Origin: Torymus aiolomorphi
Taxonomy: Eukaryota; Arthropoda; Insecta; Hymenoptera; Torymidae
NCBI GenBank assembly: GCA_036365515.1
Contig: CM070877.1
Location: 4,349,001-4,413,000, forward strand
Length of the DNA: 64,000 bases
Direction: 5' to 3'
In this document: in pieces, positions 48,158-59,702 of the stretch
Numbering within the stretch: position 1 is the stretch's first letter
Layout of the letters: the number at the start of each line of letters is the position of its first letter
The notes under the pieces: generated by a model
The model's input: the letters and a program-made list of their open reading frames with translations, nothing else
What the model was told of the DNA's origin: nothing
Databases searched by the model: none
Position numbers and translations under genes: made by a program

Positions 48158-50288
48158 AACAATATGATGCAGGGTAAAAGCACCAGTTGTCGATCATCTA
48201 AATTAATTGTCGGTCACTTTTTCTTTCACGATTCTCAATTAAAATAAACGATTTTGAACTTTAAGGCGGCGATCGCGAAGTAAATAACCTCTACTTTACT
48301 TTAAGATTAATTAGTTTAGCAAATTTTATTTTTGTGTAACTGTTACAACGGATATGTCCGACAACTATAGGGTATGGCTAACTGCTAGTCCCACCACCCT
48401 ATAAAATGCCTGGAACTGTAAATAATGTCAACTGCCACGCTCGACATATTATCATGAAATATCATGGCGGTGTTATTCTTAAAAACAGGTTCATTTAGTT
48501 ATGTTTCTATAGAACTTTATGATGTTGAACAATGTATTGGTTGATTCTAAATTTCCGTTCATTCAAAATTCAGGATCATTGATGACGCATGCAATTAGAA
48601 TGAGAATGGAAACGGGTGTATCACTGTCGCTAGGTGGCGCATCTCGAAATTACGTTGAACTTCGAGTTGAACAATGGCCCAAACTTTACACAGGCTGTCG
48701 TGTTGCAAATTATGGATAAGTTAGCGTCCGACATCGGCAGGTCACGACTAAATTATTACACACCGCCGGAACCATAGTTGAGACACTACAAATTGGCAGA
48801 GTGTATACGCAAAGTATAAGATGATAAAATTAAAATATTACATAATTCAAGCTTTTAAACGATTCACTTACATCTGTGCGAACGAAAATGTTCATAAATC
48901 CAGACTTCTATAGATTTCGGTACAAATTAAAATCCCAATATCGAACGTACATACCACTGACTGTGCATCAAAAATTTCGTGCACGTCGCTGCATCTCTCG
49001 CTACTAAAGGATTCTCCGAACAGCTATTTATGCGCGTACTGTATTACACGCGGCGTCTCGCAGGCGCCTAATTACGATCTGCACAAAGCAATTTCTCTCT
49101 CTTCGACTATATACGAAAGAATGGGATTGCGCGGTTCGCTGTCTTAATCACCGTACATAAATTGCATGCGCGCACGTATAAATACGTCGTCGTCAACAAA
49201 TATACGACCGAATGCGAAAGAGACCGAAAAAGGAGCAGCGCTGCTGCGTCATTAAGAGAGGGAACCAAAATTGCAAAACTGTCTGTATGTGTGTGTGCAA
49301 GTTTTGTTCCGAGGGTAGAGTAAGATTAAAAGTGCATCGCTGATAGCGGGTTCTTGATTTGCGCTCCGATGCGCGAACGGAGAGTAACAAAAGTTTATGA
49401 ACTTTTTATTCGAGCGGCGAGGGGGACTTTTAATTGAAGCTCGCGCGGAAATGTCAGAATTGGGAATCGATTTGATGTTTCTCCACGCAAGCCTTGTAAT
49501 TTTAACTTGCATTCTATAATAGCATGATGTTTTTTAAATCGAGTTCCACGTATAGTTAGTCAATGTTGTATCGTAGCTTTTTTATTACGTACGATGAAAA
49601 ATTAATCGAGTACACTGGAAATATGAAAAGGAAGTTCATTATCGGCAAGTTTGTGTGCGAAATTGAGTTCGAAATCAAATACAATAACGTACAAAGTGGA
49701 AGGAGTTTCTCAAGCGCGTTTTTTTCCCGGAGAAATACAATTTTTCAATCAGCTCCGGGAAAACTACTCGAGCGTGATTAAACGATTGAAGGGCCAATGT
49801 GTACGTACGCGCGCAAAAAAGTAAGTCAAACAATCTCCAAAATTGAAAAACTTTAAAATTCCGGTAATCCCCCTCAAGGGATTCTAAGAAAGTCTGGAAA
49901 AACTTCGTTGCGAATGTCGCGAAATCCAAGGACTATGTACGTTGCGTGTATACATATATATATCCGAAAAACTTCCCAGGATGTGTTGTATATATCCGAT
50001 GTGATATTTCTGTACATATATTGTACACATATTGACGTGTTTTCAAAATTTTTATAGCTTTATGTTAAATAGAAAATAAACTTATTCACGTACATTCCTT
50101 TGGGATTTCCTGTATTCGCACTGTTTTCACGAGAAATTTCATTTCGAACGAAAACATTCTCTGTCTGATATTCTAAGTTATTGCCTGTCCGTTTTCTAAT
50201 ACTCGAAATTCAGCAACAAAATGTTCTCAGTACAGTCTATGATGAATGAAATCATTTAAGTTGCATAGGGAGTTGTATACTAAATGAA
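48158..50288. other. non-coding DNA
   Basis: AT-rich with moderately GC-rich blocks at 48360-48780 and 48960-49480. A 66-codon frame at 48519-48719 has no recognisable feature. Nothing else seen. Confidence 0.5.
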
Positions 50289-50549
50289 CACTGTTAAATT
50301 CTGCATGAAAATTAATGTATGTACTGGAAGCAAAATTTCATTGCAGTACATTAAATTTAATGCAAATTTTATTAAATTTAATGTACGGAAAGCAAAATTT
50401 TATCTCGCAGTACATGAAATTTAGTGTAAATTGCATTAAACTTAATGTAAATTTTATTAAATTTAATCTACATTGCATTAAATTTAATGTACTACGATGT
50501 AATTTTGCTTCCAGTACATACATTAATTTTCATGCAGAATTTAACAGTG
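50289..50549. mobile_element. fold-back MITE (261 bp)
   Basis: The ends share CACTGTTAAATTCTGCATGA followed by AAATTAATGTATGTACTGG in opposite orientation, an inverted repeat of about 50 bp with no mismatch for most of its length. The interior is several copies of ATTAAATTTAATG, itself self-complementary. The target duplication is unclear (the flanks read TGAA and AAGT). No coding capacity; the open frames here reflect the internal repeats. Confidence 0.85.
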
Positions 50550-50612
50550 AAGTTTCAGTCAAAATGAGATTTATTTGACAATATACTTTAGAGACATTTT
50601 TATGATCTTCCA

Positions 50613-51182
50613 CCCTGGTGGAAATCCAAAGCATTTTCTAACTATTAACTGGCCATTTATATTGCTATAAAATGGGAATTTCCCTTTTCCAGTTTCTACC
50701 TCCCGGTGAAACGCTTTTTTCCCTATTATTCGAACATTTAATAGATTGAAAAATAGAATGAGTTTTGCGAAGACAAACACAAGCTTGTTCTTGAGTATTT
50801 TAAAGGTATTAAAACTGATCAGTTTTTTAGTCCGGAAATGGCTAGTAGAAGGCCTGTTGTTATGACAAGGAGTGAGAGAAACAGAATCTAATGGCAATAA
50901 ATACATTCTACGTAATATCTTCAAAAGGACTACTGTGAATGGTTTTTCTCTCTGCTCATATTGTTTATATTTTAGGAAGCTATCAGTTACAGCTGAATAC
51001 CGTCCAATTTAACGTCAATTCTTTAAGTAAACTTAAAACGAAAATTTGGAGGTTATGTCCAATCTATTAAATGTGCGAATAATGGGAGAAAAAGCGTTTC
51101 ACCGGGGCCTATTAACTAGCCATTTTTTCTACCTATTTATTGAGATTGTTAGCCATTTCAGATAGACAAATTTCCACCAGGG
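50613..51182. mobile_element. inverted-repeat element (570 bp)
   Basis: CCCTGGTGGAAAT at the left is matched by its complement at the right. Further in, CCGGTGAAACGCTTTTT with ATTATTCG and ATTTAATAGATTG (about 50703-50753) returns inverted at about 51056-51108, and AACTGGCCATTT returns as AACTAGCCATTT's complement. Bases CA border both ends, which could be a 2-bp duplication. No transposase frame. It lies 63 bp from the preceding MITE. Confidence 0.7.
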
Positions 51183-51184
51183 CA

Positions 51185-52808
51185 GTATCAAATTATTACA
51201 TAGGATAATATTCAAATGTTTTTAAAATCCTTTTACTGAGCACTTCACTTTGCATGCCTCATCTACAATCCATTACTTGTACCTCACTAAATACCCAACT
51301 ACTATACTACTCCCCTCGCGAGTAAGTAGCGCGCCCAACCAAAATGTAAATCCGCCGCGCAATAACCATTTAGTCCAACCTCTTCCTACGACGCTAAATT
51401 TCCCCCCCGCGAGAAAAAGTACAGCGTCGGGGGCCATCCTCTTCTCGAGACCCCGAACTATGCACCTCGAGTTTGCTAACGCAACTTCCGAGTCATTTCC
51501 TACACACGCTGACCGCGCCGCGACAACCCAAGAACGAGGAGAGAGAGGGGGGAGGGAGGCGCTCTCCAAGAAGGGACGCGCGCACCGGGAGTTTCGAACT
51601 ATTTACTTAAGTAATTACTTCGGCAAAGTAGAAGTCAACACCTACACGTAGCCCGGAGTGTAAAGTTCTAAGTGAAAAATATTTGGAGATGGTGATGGTA
51701 GTCACGCGCGTCTTGTCCTCTCCGTTTGCACAGGTATACAGTCGATCACGCGAAATCAAATAAATACGTAACGATGGATTGTAACAAGTTTGTGGTATAC
51801 AGTTTTTAATATGGAAAGGTTACTTTGTGGTGGACATTTTTAAATGTATTTCTTTTCAATGTTTAATATTGTTGAGGCCGGGTTAGAAAATGTCTTTACA
51901 ATTATTTTGGATTTCTTTGATTCAAAATATATTATAAATGAAATATGTTTAAAAATATACTCGAACTTCGTGATTATTGTAAAGTTTCGGCTCTTTATTA
52001 TAGTTTTATATAGCACGCTTACAAACATATTCTATAGATGATCTATATGAGCACCATTTAATTCATTTCCTATAATAAGAAATCATGTCTATGACACTAA
52101 CTTTATTTTTATGCACTTTATTGTTGAAATGCTACGCAATACGGTGAATATTTCAGTTAGCCGATTAATTTCCCAACTTGAATTTGGAACATACGAGTTA
52201 CACATTCATTTTGCACTATACCAACCAAACAACCGGGTCCACAGGGACTTACTTCCAAAGCCACTGCAGTATTAAAGCCTGTTCAGATAAAGATGCAATA
52301 TCCATTTCAATATCAAAGCAATTTGCAATATTCATCGGATAAATCTGGATTTATTAATAAAAAAGAAAAACAATGTAGCAACACGAACAAAAATTAAAGG
52401 TGGAACTATATGATGAATACAGATCTATTCATGCAGTATTACTTCGTATTTTTATGAGATTTTTTTTTTAATTCAAAAGAATAGAGAATGCACTCCATTA
52501 GATTCGTATTTGTGATAATACCTACAACTTATTAGTGACCTACAATTTACCGATATGAGCTGTTTATTTAAAAGCAATATTCCCCCATACTTATACCTAA
52601 CAATCTTTCATAGTGTGATGATACACCCTACTACTGTAGTCTATTACCAAGTAACTTTTAGTACTACTACTACAACGGATCAGCCTTCAAACTGCATCGC
52701 CTTTCCCGCCCTGATCTAGAAACACCCCTCCCCTCTCACCCTCTCTCCCCGCCATCCCTCCAACAAAAATGTCCCTACATCTTCATAAACCCTCCCTCCC
52801 TTCCGAAC

Positions 52809-52814
<6 letters not shown>
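51185..52814. other. non-coding DNA
   Basis: A CpG-rich block at 51290-51730 ends in CACAGGTATACAG, a weak donor-like site. The remainder, 51780-52680, is AT-rich; from 52690 a C/T-rich stretch leads into the microsatellite. No exon supported. Confidence 0.5.

Positions 52815-52882
<68 letters not shown>
52815..52882. repeat. compound (AT)n(AC)n microsatellite
   Basis: About 22 AT units followed directly by about 12 AC units, placed at the upstream edge of a CpG-rich island. Confidence 0.96.
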
Positions 52883-53252
52883 GAGCGGATGCGCCGGCGA
52901 GCGAACCCTTGACCTTCTCTCCTCGCACTCGCGCTCACTCGGCCGCAGCCGCGTGCGGCACAGCAATTATAGAAACTTCGGGAACTCTCTCTCTTTCTCT
53001 CTCTCGCTCGTTCTTGCACCAGCTGTCGGCGCAGAACAAGTCCTCGCTCGGCTGTGCGCGGACGTGTGCACTGTGCTCGTCGTTCGCCAAGTTCCTCTGG
53101 TCGCTAGTACCGGTATACATCAGTGCCTCGAGGTCTCGAGACAAAAAGGGAAACGCAGCAGCAGCGAGTGCTCCGCTCTTGCTCTCCACCACGCGGTCGC
53201 GAGTTCATCGAGTCTGCGCAGACGGAGAACCGGCCCGAGACGCGTGCGCGAG
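52883..53252 (+). promoter_or_regulatory. CpG-rich promoter with candidate untranslated first exon
   Basis: A CpG-rich island ends in GCGCGAG followed by GTGAGTGC at 53253, a strong splice donor. TCAGTG at 53120-53125 matches the insect initiator (TCAGT), which would give a first exon of about 130 bases; a downstream DPE-like site at the right distance is not convincing. The open frames through here on both strands lack features, so the exon is probably untranslated. Confidence 0.4.
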
Positions 53253-54068
53253 GTGAGTGCATCTGATGTGTACTGTAAGCCGGGTAAGAGCAATCGATGC
53301 TGGATTGTTCTCGCGTGTGAAAATGTTGTCGTGTGGATGAAATTGTGTGAGTTATTTGTAGGGTGTTTAAAGAAAAGTTGGCGGAGGGTTGAGCATCACA
53401 GCTGATGTAAACTGCTGACGCAAGGTCGACGCGTGTTTTCGCTCACTTGTCGGGTTTCCGCTGTTGCGTGATTTGACGTTTGATGCGGTTCGATCCGTAT
53501 GGCAAGAATTTAGTCGGGAATGGTTGACTGAGTAATGAGTTATAATGTGTATACGTCGGCAAGCGGAAGAGGGTTGACCAGATTTTTCGCGGAGTCGCTC
53601 ATAACCTCGTTTCCTGGATGTCTCAGCAACGTGGTCGCTGACGAAATTTTCGTGATGAGTTGTATGTATGATGTTATGATAAGAAGGTTTTAAAGTAGTT
53701 GCAAGATTCTTTACAATGAAATGTTACCAGATTGATAGATGTATCGCAAAGACGAATTTCATCGCTGCAAATTTTAAAGTAGGTCATTGACCTAATAACC
53801 AAATCGAAATCAATAATTCTGAAAGGGTTTTAAGAGGCTTCTTTGCGTTTGTAATAAATGCCTAATTTGACTTAATTTTTGAAGATTAAAACTGATCTTA
53901 AGTCAAATAATTGGATATTATATATCGCAAGTATAATATTGAATGTCTATGTTTGTAGGGAGTATTTATTTTGATGACATACTATGCATACATTGAAACA
54001 GTATAATATCTATCGAGAATCAATAATTGTGTAACGAGAATATTAATGACAATTCAACAGCGTGATAG
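53253..54068. other. non-coding, possibly intronic
   Basis: Starts with the donor site noted just upstream, GC-balanced to about 53650, then AT-rich. Nothing coding recognised. Confidence 0.45.
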
Positions 54069-54070
54069 TA

Positions 54071-54301
54071 CACTGAGAAAAATGATGTATTAAAAATTAC
54101 TATAATAATATAGGAACATGGGGACAAATCTCAAATACCAAAATTTTTACTATATTTTATAGTAAAAATTGATATATACATAGTAATTATTACTATAAAA
54201 TATAGTAATAATTACTATGTATATATCAATTTTAGTATTTGAGATTTGTCCCCACGTTCCTATGTATTGTAGTAATTTTTAATACATTATTTTTCTCAGT
54301 G
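54071..54301. mobile_element. palindromic TA-flanked MITE (231 bp)
   Basis: CACTGAGAAAAATGATGTAT at the left is mirrored by its near-complement at the right, and the symmetry continues through GGGGACAAATCTCAAATAC to a centre of TAGTAATTATTACTA. TA borders both ends (54069-54070, 54302-54303). The class is inferred as Tc1/mariner-like. Its terminus resembles that of the element at 13239. Confidence 0.9.
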
Positions 54302-54303
54302 TA

Positions 54304-55781
54304 TTATCGCATAGTCTACATAGTATAAACACTCTTCGCCACGATTCTTCTCCACTTTTTCATACATAAAAAACTGTAACTTTTTCATACTTTATAAATG
54401 AAAAATAAATTTAAATTACCGTATCTTACGCAGATACCACAACGGCGAGGGTATTCAACAACTTTTCCAGAAGACAAAAAGTTCACCACCCAGCAGCGGG
54501 GTTTCCGCGCGCAATCGCTAATTTATTCCCCTCCCGCGCATTAACATTCTAATTTATTCCGAGATTAATTTTCACTTTCAGCATTTTAAATTTACCTCAC
54601 ATCCGCATATACACCTTGCGTCTACTAAAAACCTAAAAAAAAAAGAAAAGCCGAACGTACACAGTACGCTCGAATAATTCAGTTTGACGTATCATTTCCC
54701 TGCGCGCGACTGACACTTGTGCACAATCAAATGCGCCAATTATCGCCGTGTGCGAGTTTCGAAAAGGAGCGACGGCCGCGGCGGCCTCTCAAGGACTTTC
54801 AAGCCGCGTGCGTATATATACATGCACTCACGCATGCCTGACGCACGTTGCACTCGCTCGAGGCATTAAAAAAGGGCGCGCCGGCGCGTACAGGTACTTG
54901 CGCCGCGGGAAATTACGAAAACAAACAGCCGTGTATACTATATGCAAACGGATGTCGTGTATGTATGTACGTATATGTATCTGCGTTGGAACGGGAGTTG
55001 GGCCAAACCAGGTGTCCTTGAAAGCGCCGAGACGATGAACTCGCGGTTTCGAAAAATTTCGCTCCAGACGCGCGCAGGGGACTCGAATATATGTGCGCGA
55101 GCTCGATGGTTTGCCGAGAGCGTTACACAAACAGTAGGTGAACGGAATAACGGTGTGTTTGAAGTACGAATGCGAGATGAGAATTGCGCCGAGATTGTTC
55201 ATTCTATTTCTGGAATAGGAGTGACATGGTGATACATACGGGTAAACAAGCACTTTTCAACGTCGAGAGGGTAAAATATGTCCAGGTTTCCGTTGGGGTT
55301 TACAGGAATTATCATTTTTTTGAAGTGATTGCATAGTATGCACAGTAATAACATTTGAAAGATATAATATAATTATCACGTTTATACAAATAATTTTAAA
55401 AGTTTCATTTTCTCAATAGATACAATCTTGAGATACTAAACCTATAATATAACATTAAAAGTCATTGTTGATCCTACTTTCACTGCATTTTTAATTAATT
55501 TTTCTAATCTTACAACTCTTTTTACGCTATTGAATTTGCGTAAGATATCGATCACTTCTGATAACTATCTAGCGCATTTGCTGATACGTGCTAAAAAGGT
55601 CCAGTTATACCTACGTCATTGATCGTTATCGCACTGCAAATTCTTTTCCCCGAGTTATTAATACAATCGCTTTAGAAATCTTGATAGAGGCGACGTGAAA
55701 ATAACTCGAACCGATTTTCTACAGCGATGTAAGAAATCAATAATCATCGAGTGGCACGTGTTCGGTCTCGAGCAGATCTTA
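54304..55781. other. non-coding DNA
   Basis: A CpG-rich block at 54720-55240 carries overlapping open frames on both strands (longest 141 codons, minus) with no domain. The remainder is AT-rich. Confidence 0.5.
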
Positions 55782-55785
55782 TTAA

Positions 55786-57145
55786 GGGGACTAGACAACT
55801 TTTTTTCTGAAATAAGAACTTATATTTTAATACATAAATGTAAACTAATTATTTCATACTTTTTTATACATATAAAGTGGGTATATCTGTGGCTTCCCGG
55901 AATAACGACCTAACCCACTTGTACGTGTTTTCGAGAAATCGACGTTTTAAAATTTCTGTCATGACACTTCATATGTAAGATCGAAATGCGCGAGATGAGT
56001 CATAACAATGTAAACATTTACAAAGGTATCGAATATCTTTCGAACCCCACTATCAGCTGCTAGAATACATTTTTATTCTTTGTATAAACAAACAAAACAA
56101 TGCAGTTAAGTCGTTATTCCGGTAACTGTGCAGTTAAGTGGTTTAGGGAAATTGTTCAAATAAGATAAATAACATAGTTATTTCTACACTTAAAACATAG
56201 AATACAAATTCTTTTTTAAATATTCATTCGCACGCATGTGCCTCCCAACGGAATATGCGTGAAGTCAACGGAATTCGGTAAACCGAATACCGAACGTTAC
56301 TCAGTTACTGTTTATGCACACTCGCCCCATCGCCCGGCAATCAAAGCTGTTGTGTTACCTTCTATTATCTATTACCTTTGATCTTTGTTGCTATAAAAAT
56401 AGGTATGACATCATCTGTTTATTGCGTAGTATTAACTTCAAAACGGTGCTTTTAATTAAATATAAATATTCAGTTAAGTGGTTTTTCCGGGCACAGGTGC
56501 AGTTAAGTGGTTATGCACTTAGCTGATATTTGCTCTTTGAACGCGTTTCAGATTTCCGGACCAAGTCTACATGAAAAAGGGTAGTTAGAAGGTATAAATT
56601 CCGGTGCTAACTCAATTTTGACCCCCAAGTGGGTTAGGTCGTTATTCCTGGAAGCCACAGATATTTACCTTACCTTAGAACTTTCTCCGATGAGCCCTTT
56701 ATATGGTTCAGAACCATAGTCATCGATGAAACAAGTTTTTTCACTATCCGTAAGCTTTGAAATTTTCCTGGATGGGTTGACTCCAGATTTGAACTAAATT
56801 ACTCCTGAATAGTATAATTCTCAGATGAGTGTAGGTAGGGATTTAGGATTAAATGTCAGAAAAAATTTTTACATCAGAAAAATTTTGAAAAAATTGAAAA
56901 AATTTAAAAAAATTAAAAAAAATTCTTGGAAAATAGCACACAATTTTTTTTTCATATGAGAATTATACTATTCAGGAGTAATTTAGTTCAAATGTGGAGT
57001 CAATCCATCCACAGAAAAATTTCAAATCTTATGGATAGTGAAAAAACTTGTTTCATCGATGATGTGTAAAAAGTGGGAAATAATTAGTTTACATTTATGT
57101 ATTAAATATGACTTTTTTATTTCAGAAAAAAGGTGTCTAGCCCCC
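55786..57145. mobile_element. TTAA-flanked fold-back element interrupted by a nested insertion
   Basis: Ends GGGGACTAGACA and the diverged complement of GGGGGCTAGACAC, bordered by TTAA (55782-55785, 57146-57149). The arms mirror each other over long blocks, for example ATACATAAATGTAAACTAAT on the left and its complement near 57090, and TCATCGATGAAACAAG with its complement near 57050. Without the 774-bp insert and its 4-bp duplication the element is about 582 bp. No coding capacity. Confidence 0.82.
55887..56660. mobile_element. inner element inserted in the left arm (774 bp)
   Basis: Its ends are CTGTGGCTTCCCGGAATAAC and a near-exact complement, continuing through GACCTAACCCACTTG. ATAT lies on both sides (55883-55886, 56661-56664), giving a possible 4-bp target duplication, though ATAT is self-complementary and a 2-bp TA duplication cannot be excluded. 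Internal copies of a GTTAAGTSGTTATTCCGG-like motif (near 56105, 56131, 56472, 56501) resemble the terminal GTTAGGTCGTTATTCC block and may be transposase-binding sites. No transposase frame. Confidence 0.78.
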
Positions 57146-57149
57146 TTAA

Positions 57150-58275
57150 AAATTCGAGTGCCAGACAGGTTGGTACGCGAAATTCGCAAACACGTAGGTA
57201 GTTGCAAACATTTCCATTCGTCTTGATTGTTCAGGTGGTGAAACTTTTCGTCTTATTTAACGTCAAACCTTCAATCGTCATATATGTAATTTCCATCCAT
57301 ATCTAATTGTTAGCTATAAAAATGGTAATTTACTATTTATTTTTTTCATAGAAATAATTATGCCGTCAAGATATACTAGTCAAACTATAACTAAAGAATT
57401 TGTCAGTTCAGCTTAATGGAGTGAAAACTTAATTTATGAGATCAATATTTAAGTTATAATATCAGTTAAATCATCGTTTCACTTTATATTTAATATATTA
57501 AACTATATTGATATATTTTGATAGTCTTAGGAAAACCCAACAAAATATCCTCTAATCATAACAAAATTACCAATGGTAATAAAAAACTGTCATATAAAAT
57601 AAAGGTTTCTACATATATTTCACATTAAAAATTAGTTCAGAATTAGTACTTTTCAACCACATACAAATCAAAAAACCAACCAAACGACCACAAAATACAC
57701 TCACATGGCTATGCGTAATATACGGGCCCGCGTGGTTCCCCCTTATATAAGTATATCCTCCCGCAAAAACAGGCCGAGCCTCTCGCCGGCTAATCCCCCG
57801 CCGGCTTTCGAGAACTATCTATATCTTGCAGAACCCCGGCGGCGGCCGATAATACGCGCGCCGAACGTGACTCACGCGTGATCGCGACCGCGAGCACGTG
57901 CCAGCTGTGTCGTCGCCTCTGCGGTGAATAAAACATCTAATATACGCGCTAAGTACACATCGTCTTTTTTACAAATTGCTGCGCGCGGTTCGGATGAAAG
58001 AAGTGTCGCGGGCACTTGTGTCGGCTGTTTGTTCGCGTGGGATGGATGTGGTTCGTGAAAGCGGCAGTTTTTGCGGTCGAGAGGTTTAATGGACCGATGA
58101 TTTATGAGGGTGTTTTTGGGAATGTTTAATTTGTTGTGTCTATTGCTGTGTCGTTGGTGGGAATAATTGAATAATATACAGTTGTAATGGGATTTCGTAA
58201 AAAGAGACAAATGTACTTTTTGTGGTGGATATCCTCTAAGGAAATCAATTGTTCAAAAAGGAATTACATGGGGTT
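57150..58275. other. non-coding DNA
   Basis: AT-rich to about 57710, then a CpG-rich block (57720-58060) with a CCTTATATAAG string near 57742 that resembles a TATA box without further support. Nothing coding recognised. Confidence 0.5.
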
Positions 58276-58279
58276 TTAA

Positions 58280-58513
58280 CCCTTTGAAGCATGGTGGTCC
58301 CTATAGGGACCACCTTTTTGATCTGCTCTTTTTATTTGTAAAAATTGTTTTTTTTCATTATTAATGAATGGTTTTAGGCTTTTCTGATAGCTAAAAGCTT
58401 AGGCTACAATTCTATACTACTAATATTTCAAATTTATTTGTTGTTAAATTGTTATAAATAAACAAATAGTAAAAAAATTCAATTTTTCAAGAAAAAGTGT
58501 ATGCTTCAAACGG
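58280..58513. mobile_element. piggyBac-like MITE (234 bp)
   Basis: Left end CCCTTTGAAGCAT, right end the complement of CCGTTTGAAGCAT, with TTAA at 58276-58279 and 58514-58517. CC-starting termini and TTAA duplication are the hallmarks of the piggyBac superfamily. A perfect 22-bp palindrome lies just inside the left end (58293-58314, GGTGGTCCCTA and its complement). No coding capacity. Confidence 0.85.
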
Positions 58514-58517
58514 TTAA

Positions 58518-59700
58518 GCGGTGAAAATATCGTGAGATTATTGTCAGTTATCCGATAGTATAAATAAACCTTGAGATTTACCGAACGAGCTTAAATATCT
58601 TCATCAATCGAACTTATCCAAGGGAACAATGTTTTTCCTGAAAAAAAAAATAAGATATTCAAATAAGATATTCAAATTTAATACTGACAGTGGATCTACG
58701 TAAAAACGGCATTTCAAACTTATCCATGTTTACCCAGTTCGATAATTACACATGCGCCGCTAATGGAATCTAATATCGTTAGATTTTATTAACGCGCCGT
58801 GGCGATAAAAGATTTTCCATATACTCGATCAACAGCTATCATCCTATTGATATGCAAATCGATACTCACGCGATAATATAAATATTTGCCTAATCCACCT
58901 GACTCATCAGCAGAATTACAATAATTAATGGCTTCTTTGTCACGTACGATGTAAAAAAAGATCTTCAATCACAATCTCTTCTATTTTTAAAATACCTTAC
59001 TTATAATAAACGAACAAGTCAGCAATAACTATATTCTGCATCCTAAAGTGAAAATGCTGTCATCACACATCATAAGCAATAAAAATCAACTACATATTTA
59101 TTCATAAAACTCGTCTACTCAAAGTACAAATTACACAAGGCACAACTTGACAAAAGGTCCCTCCAGAACGAAATTTAATATTCCGAATATTGAACAAGTC
59201 GTGCTGAATGTAGAGCGCGTGTACCGCCTTAACCTCTCTCTCTCTCTCTCTCTCTACCTCTCTCGGCGACTTGTGTGTCTCGTCGGTCGGCTCTCGAGCC
59301 AACTTCGGGCTGAGCGCCGCCGTCTCTTCTATTGTCAATATTGACGGGCACGTGTACAGCAACGGGCGGTGGACAACTTTGAAAAAAGTTTCTGTCGTCG
59401 CGCGTGTGTATTTGCGCGGTTTTAAATTCAAGAATTCTCTTGTATGCCGCCGCGTATAGACGCGCGAGGATGAGCCATCGTTGGCAAATATTTTTACGAA
59501 AGATTTTTTTTACGCAGATATGAACGAACATAAACTTTCCATGCGTTTATGAAGAATTGTATAAGACATACATCAACGACATAATTTTACGAGTGTTTAA
59601 AATTATGATTTGAAACATTAACAAAGTTATTTTTTCTACGGAAGAATAATCTGACGAAAACTAAAGAATATTTTTCATATTTGCATTCAGCAGATTAGAT
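58518..59700. other. non-coding DNA
   Basis: AT-rich, with a tandem pair ATAAGATATTCAA at about 58649-58677 and a CpG-rich block at 59200-59480 that contains a short CT run near 59235-59254. No gene supported. Confidence 0.5.
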
Positions 59701-59702
59701 TA

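Noticed and set aside
52909..53405. 115- and 150-codon frames on the plus strand
   Set aside because: Both run across the CpG-rich island and the strong splice donor at 53253; composition is typical of chance frames.
53480..53510. GCGGTTCGATCCGT resembling a tRNA T-arm
   Set aside because: A short stem is possible, but there is no A-box or cloverleaf in the preceding 60 bases.
54828..55253. 141-codon minus-strand frame
   Set aside because: Overlaps plus-strand frames in a CpG-rich block and has no recognisable motif.
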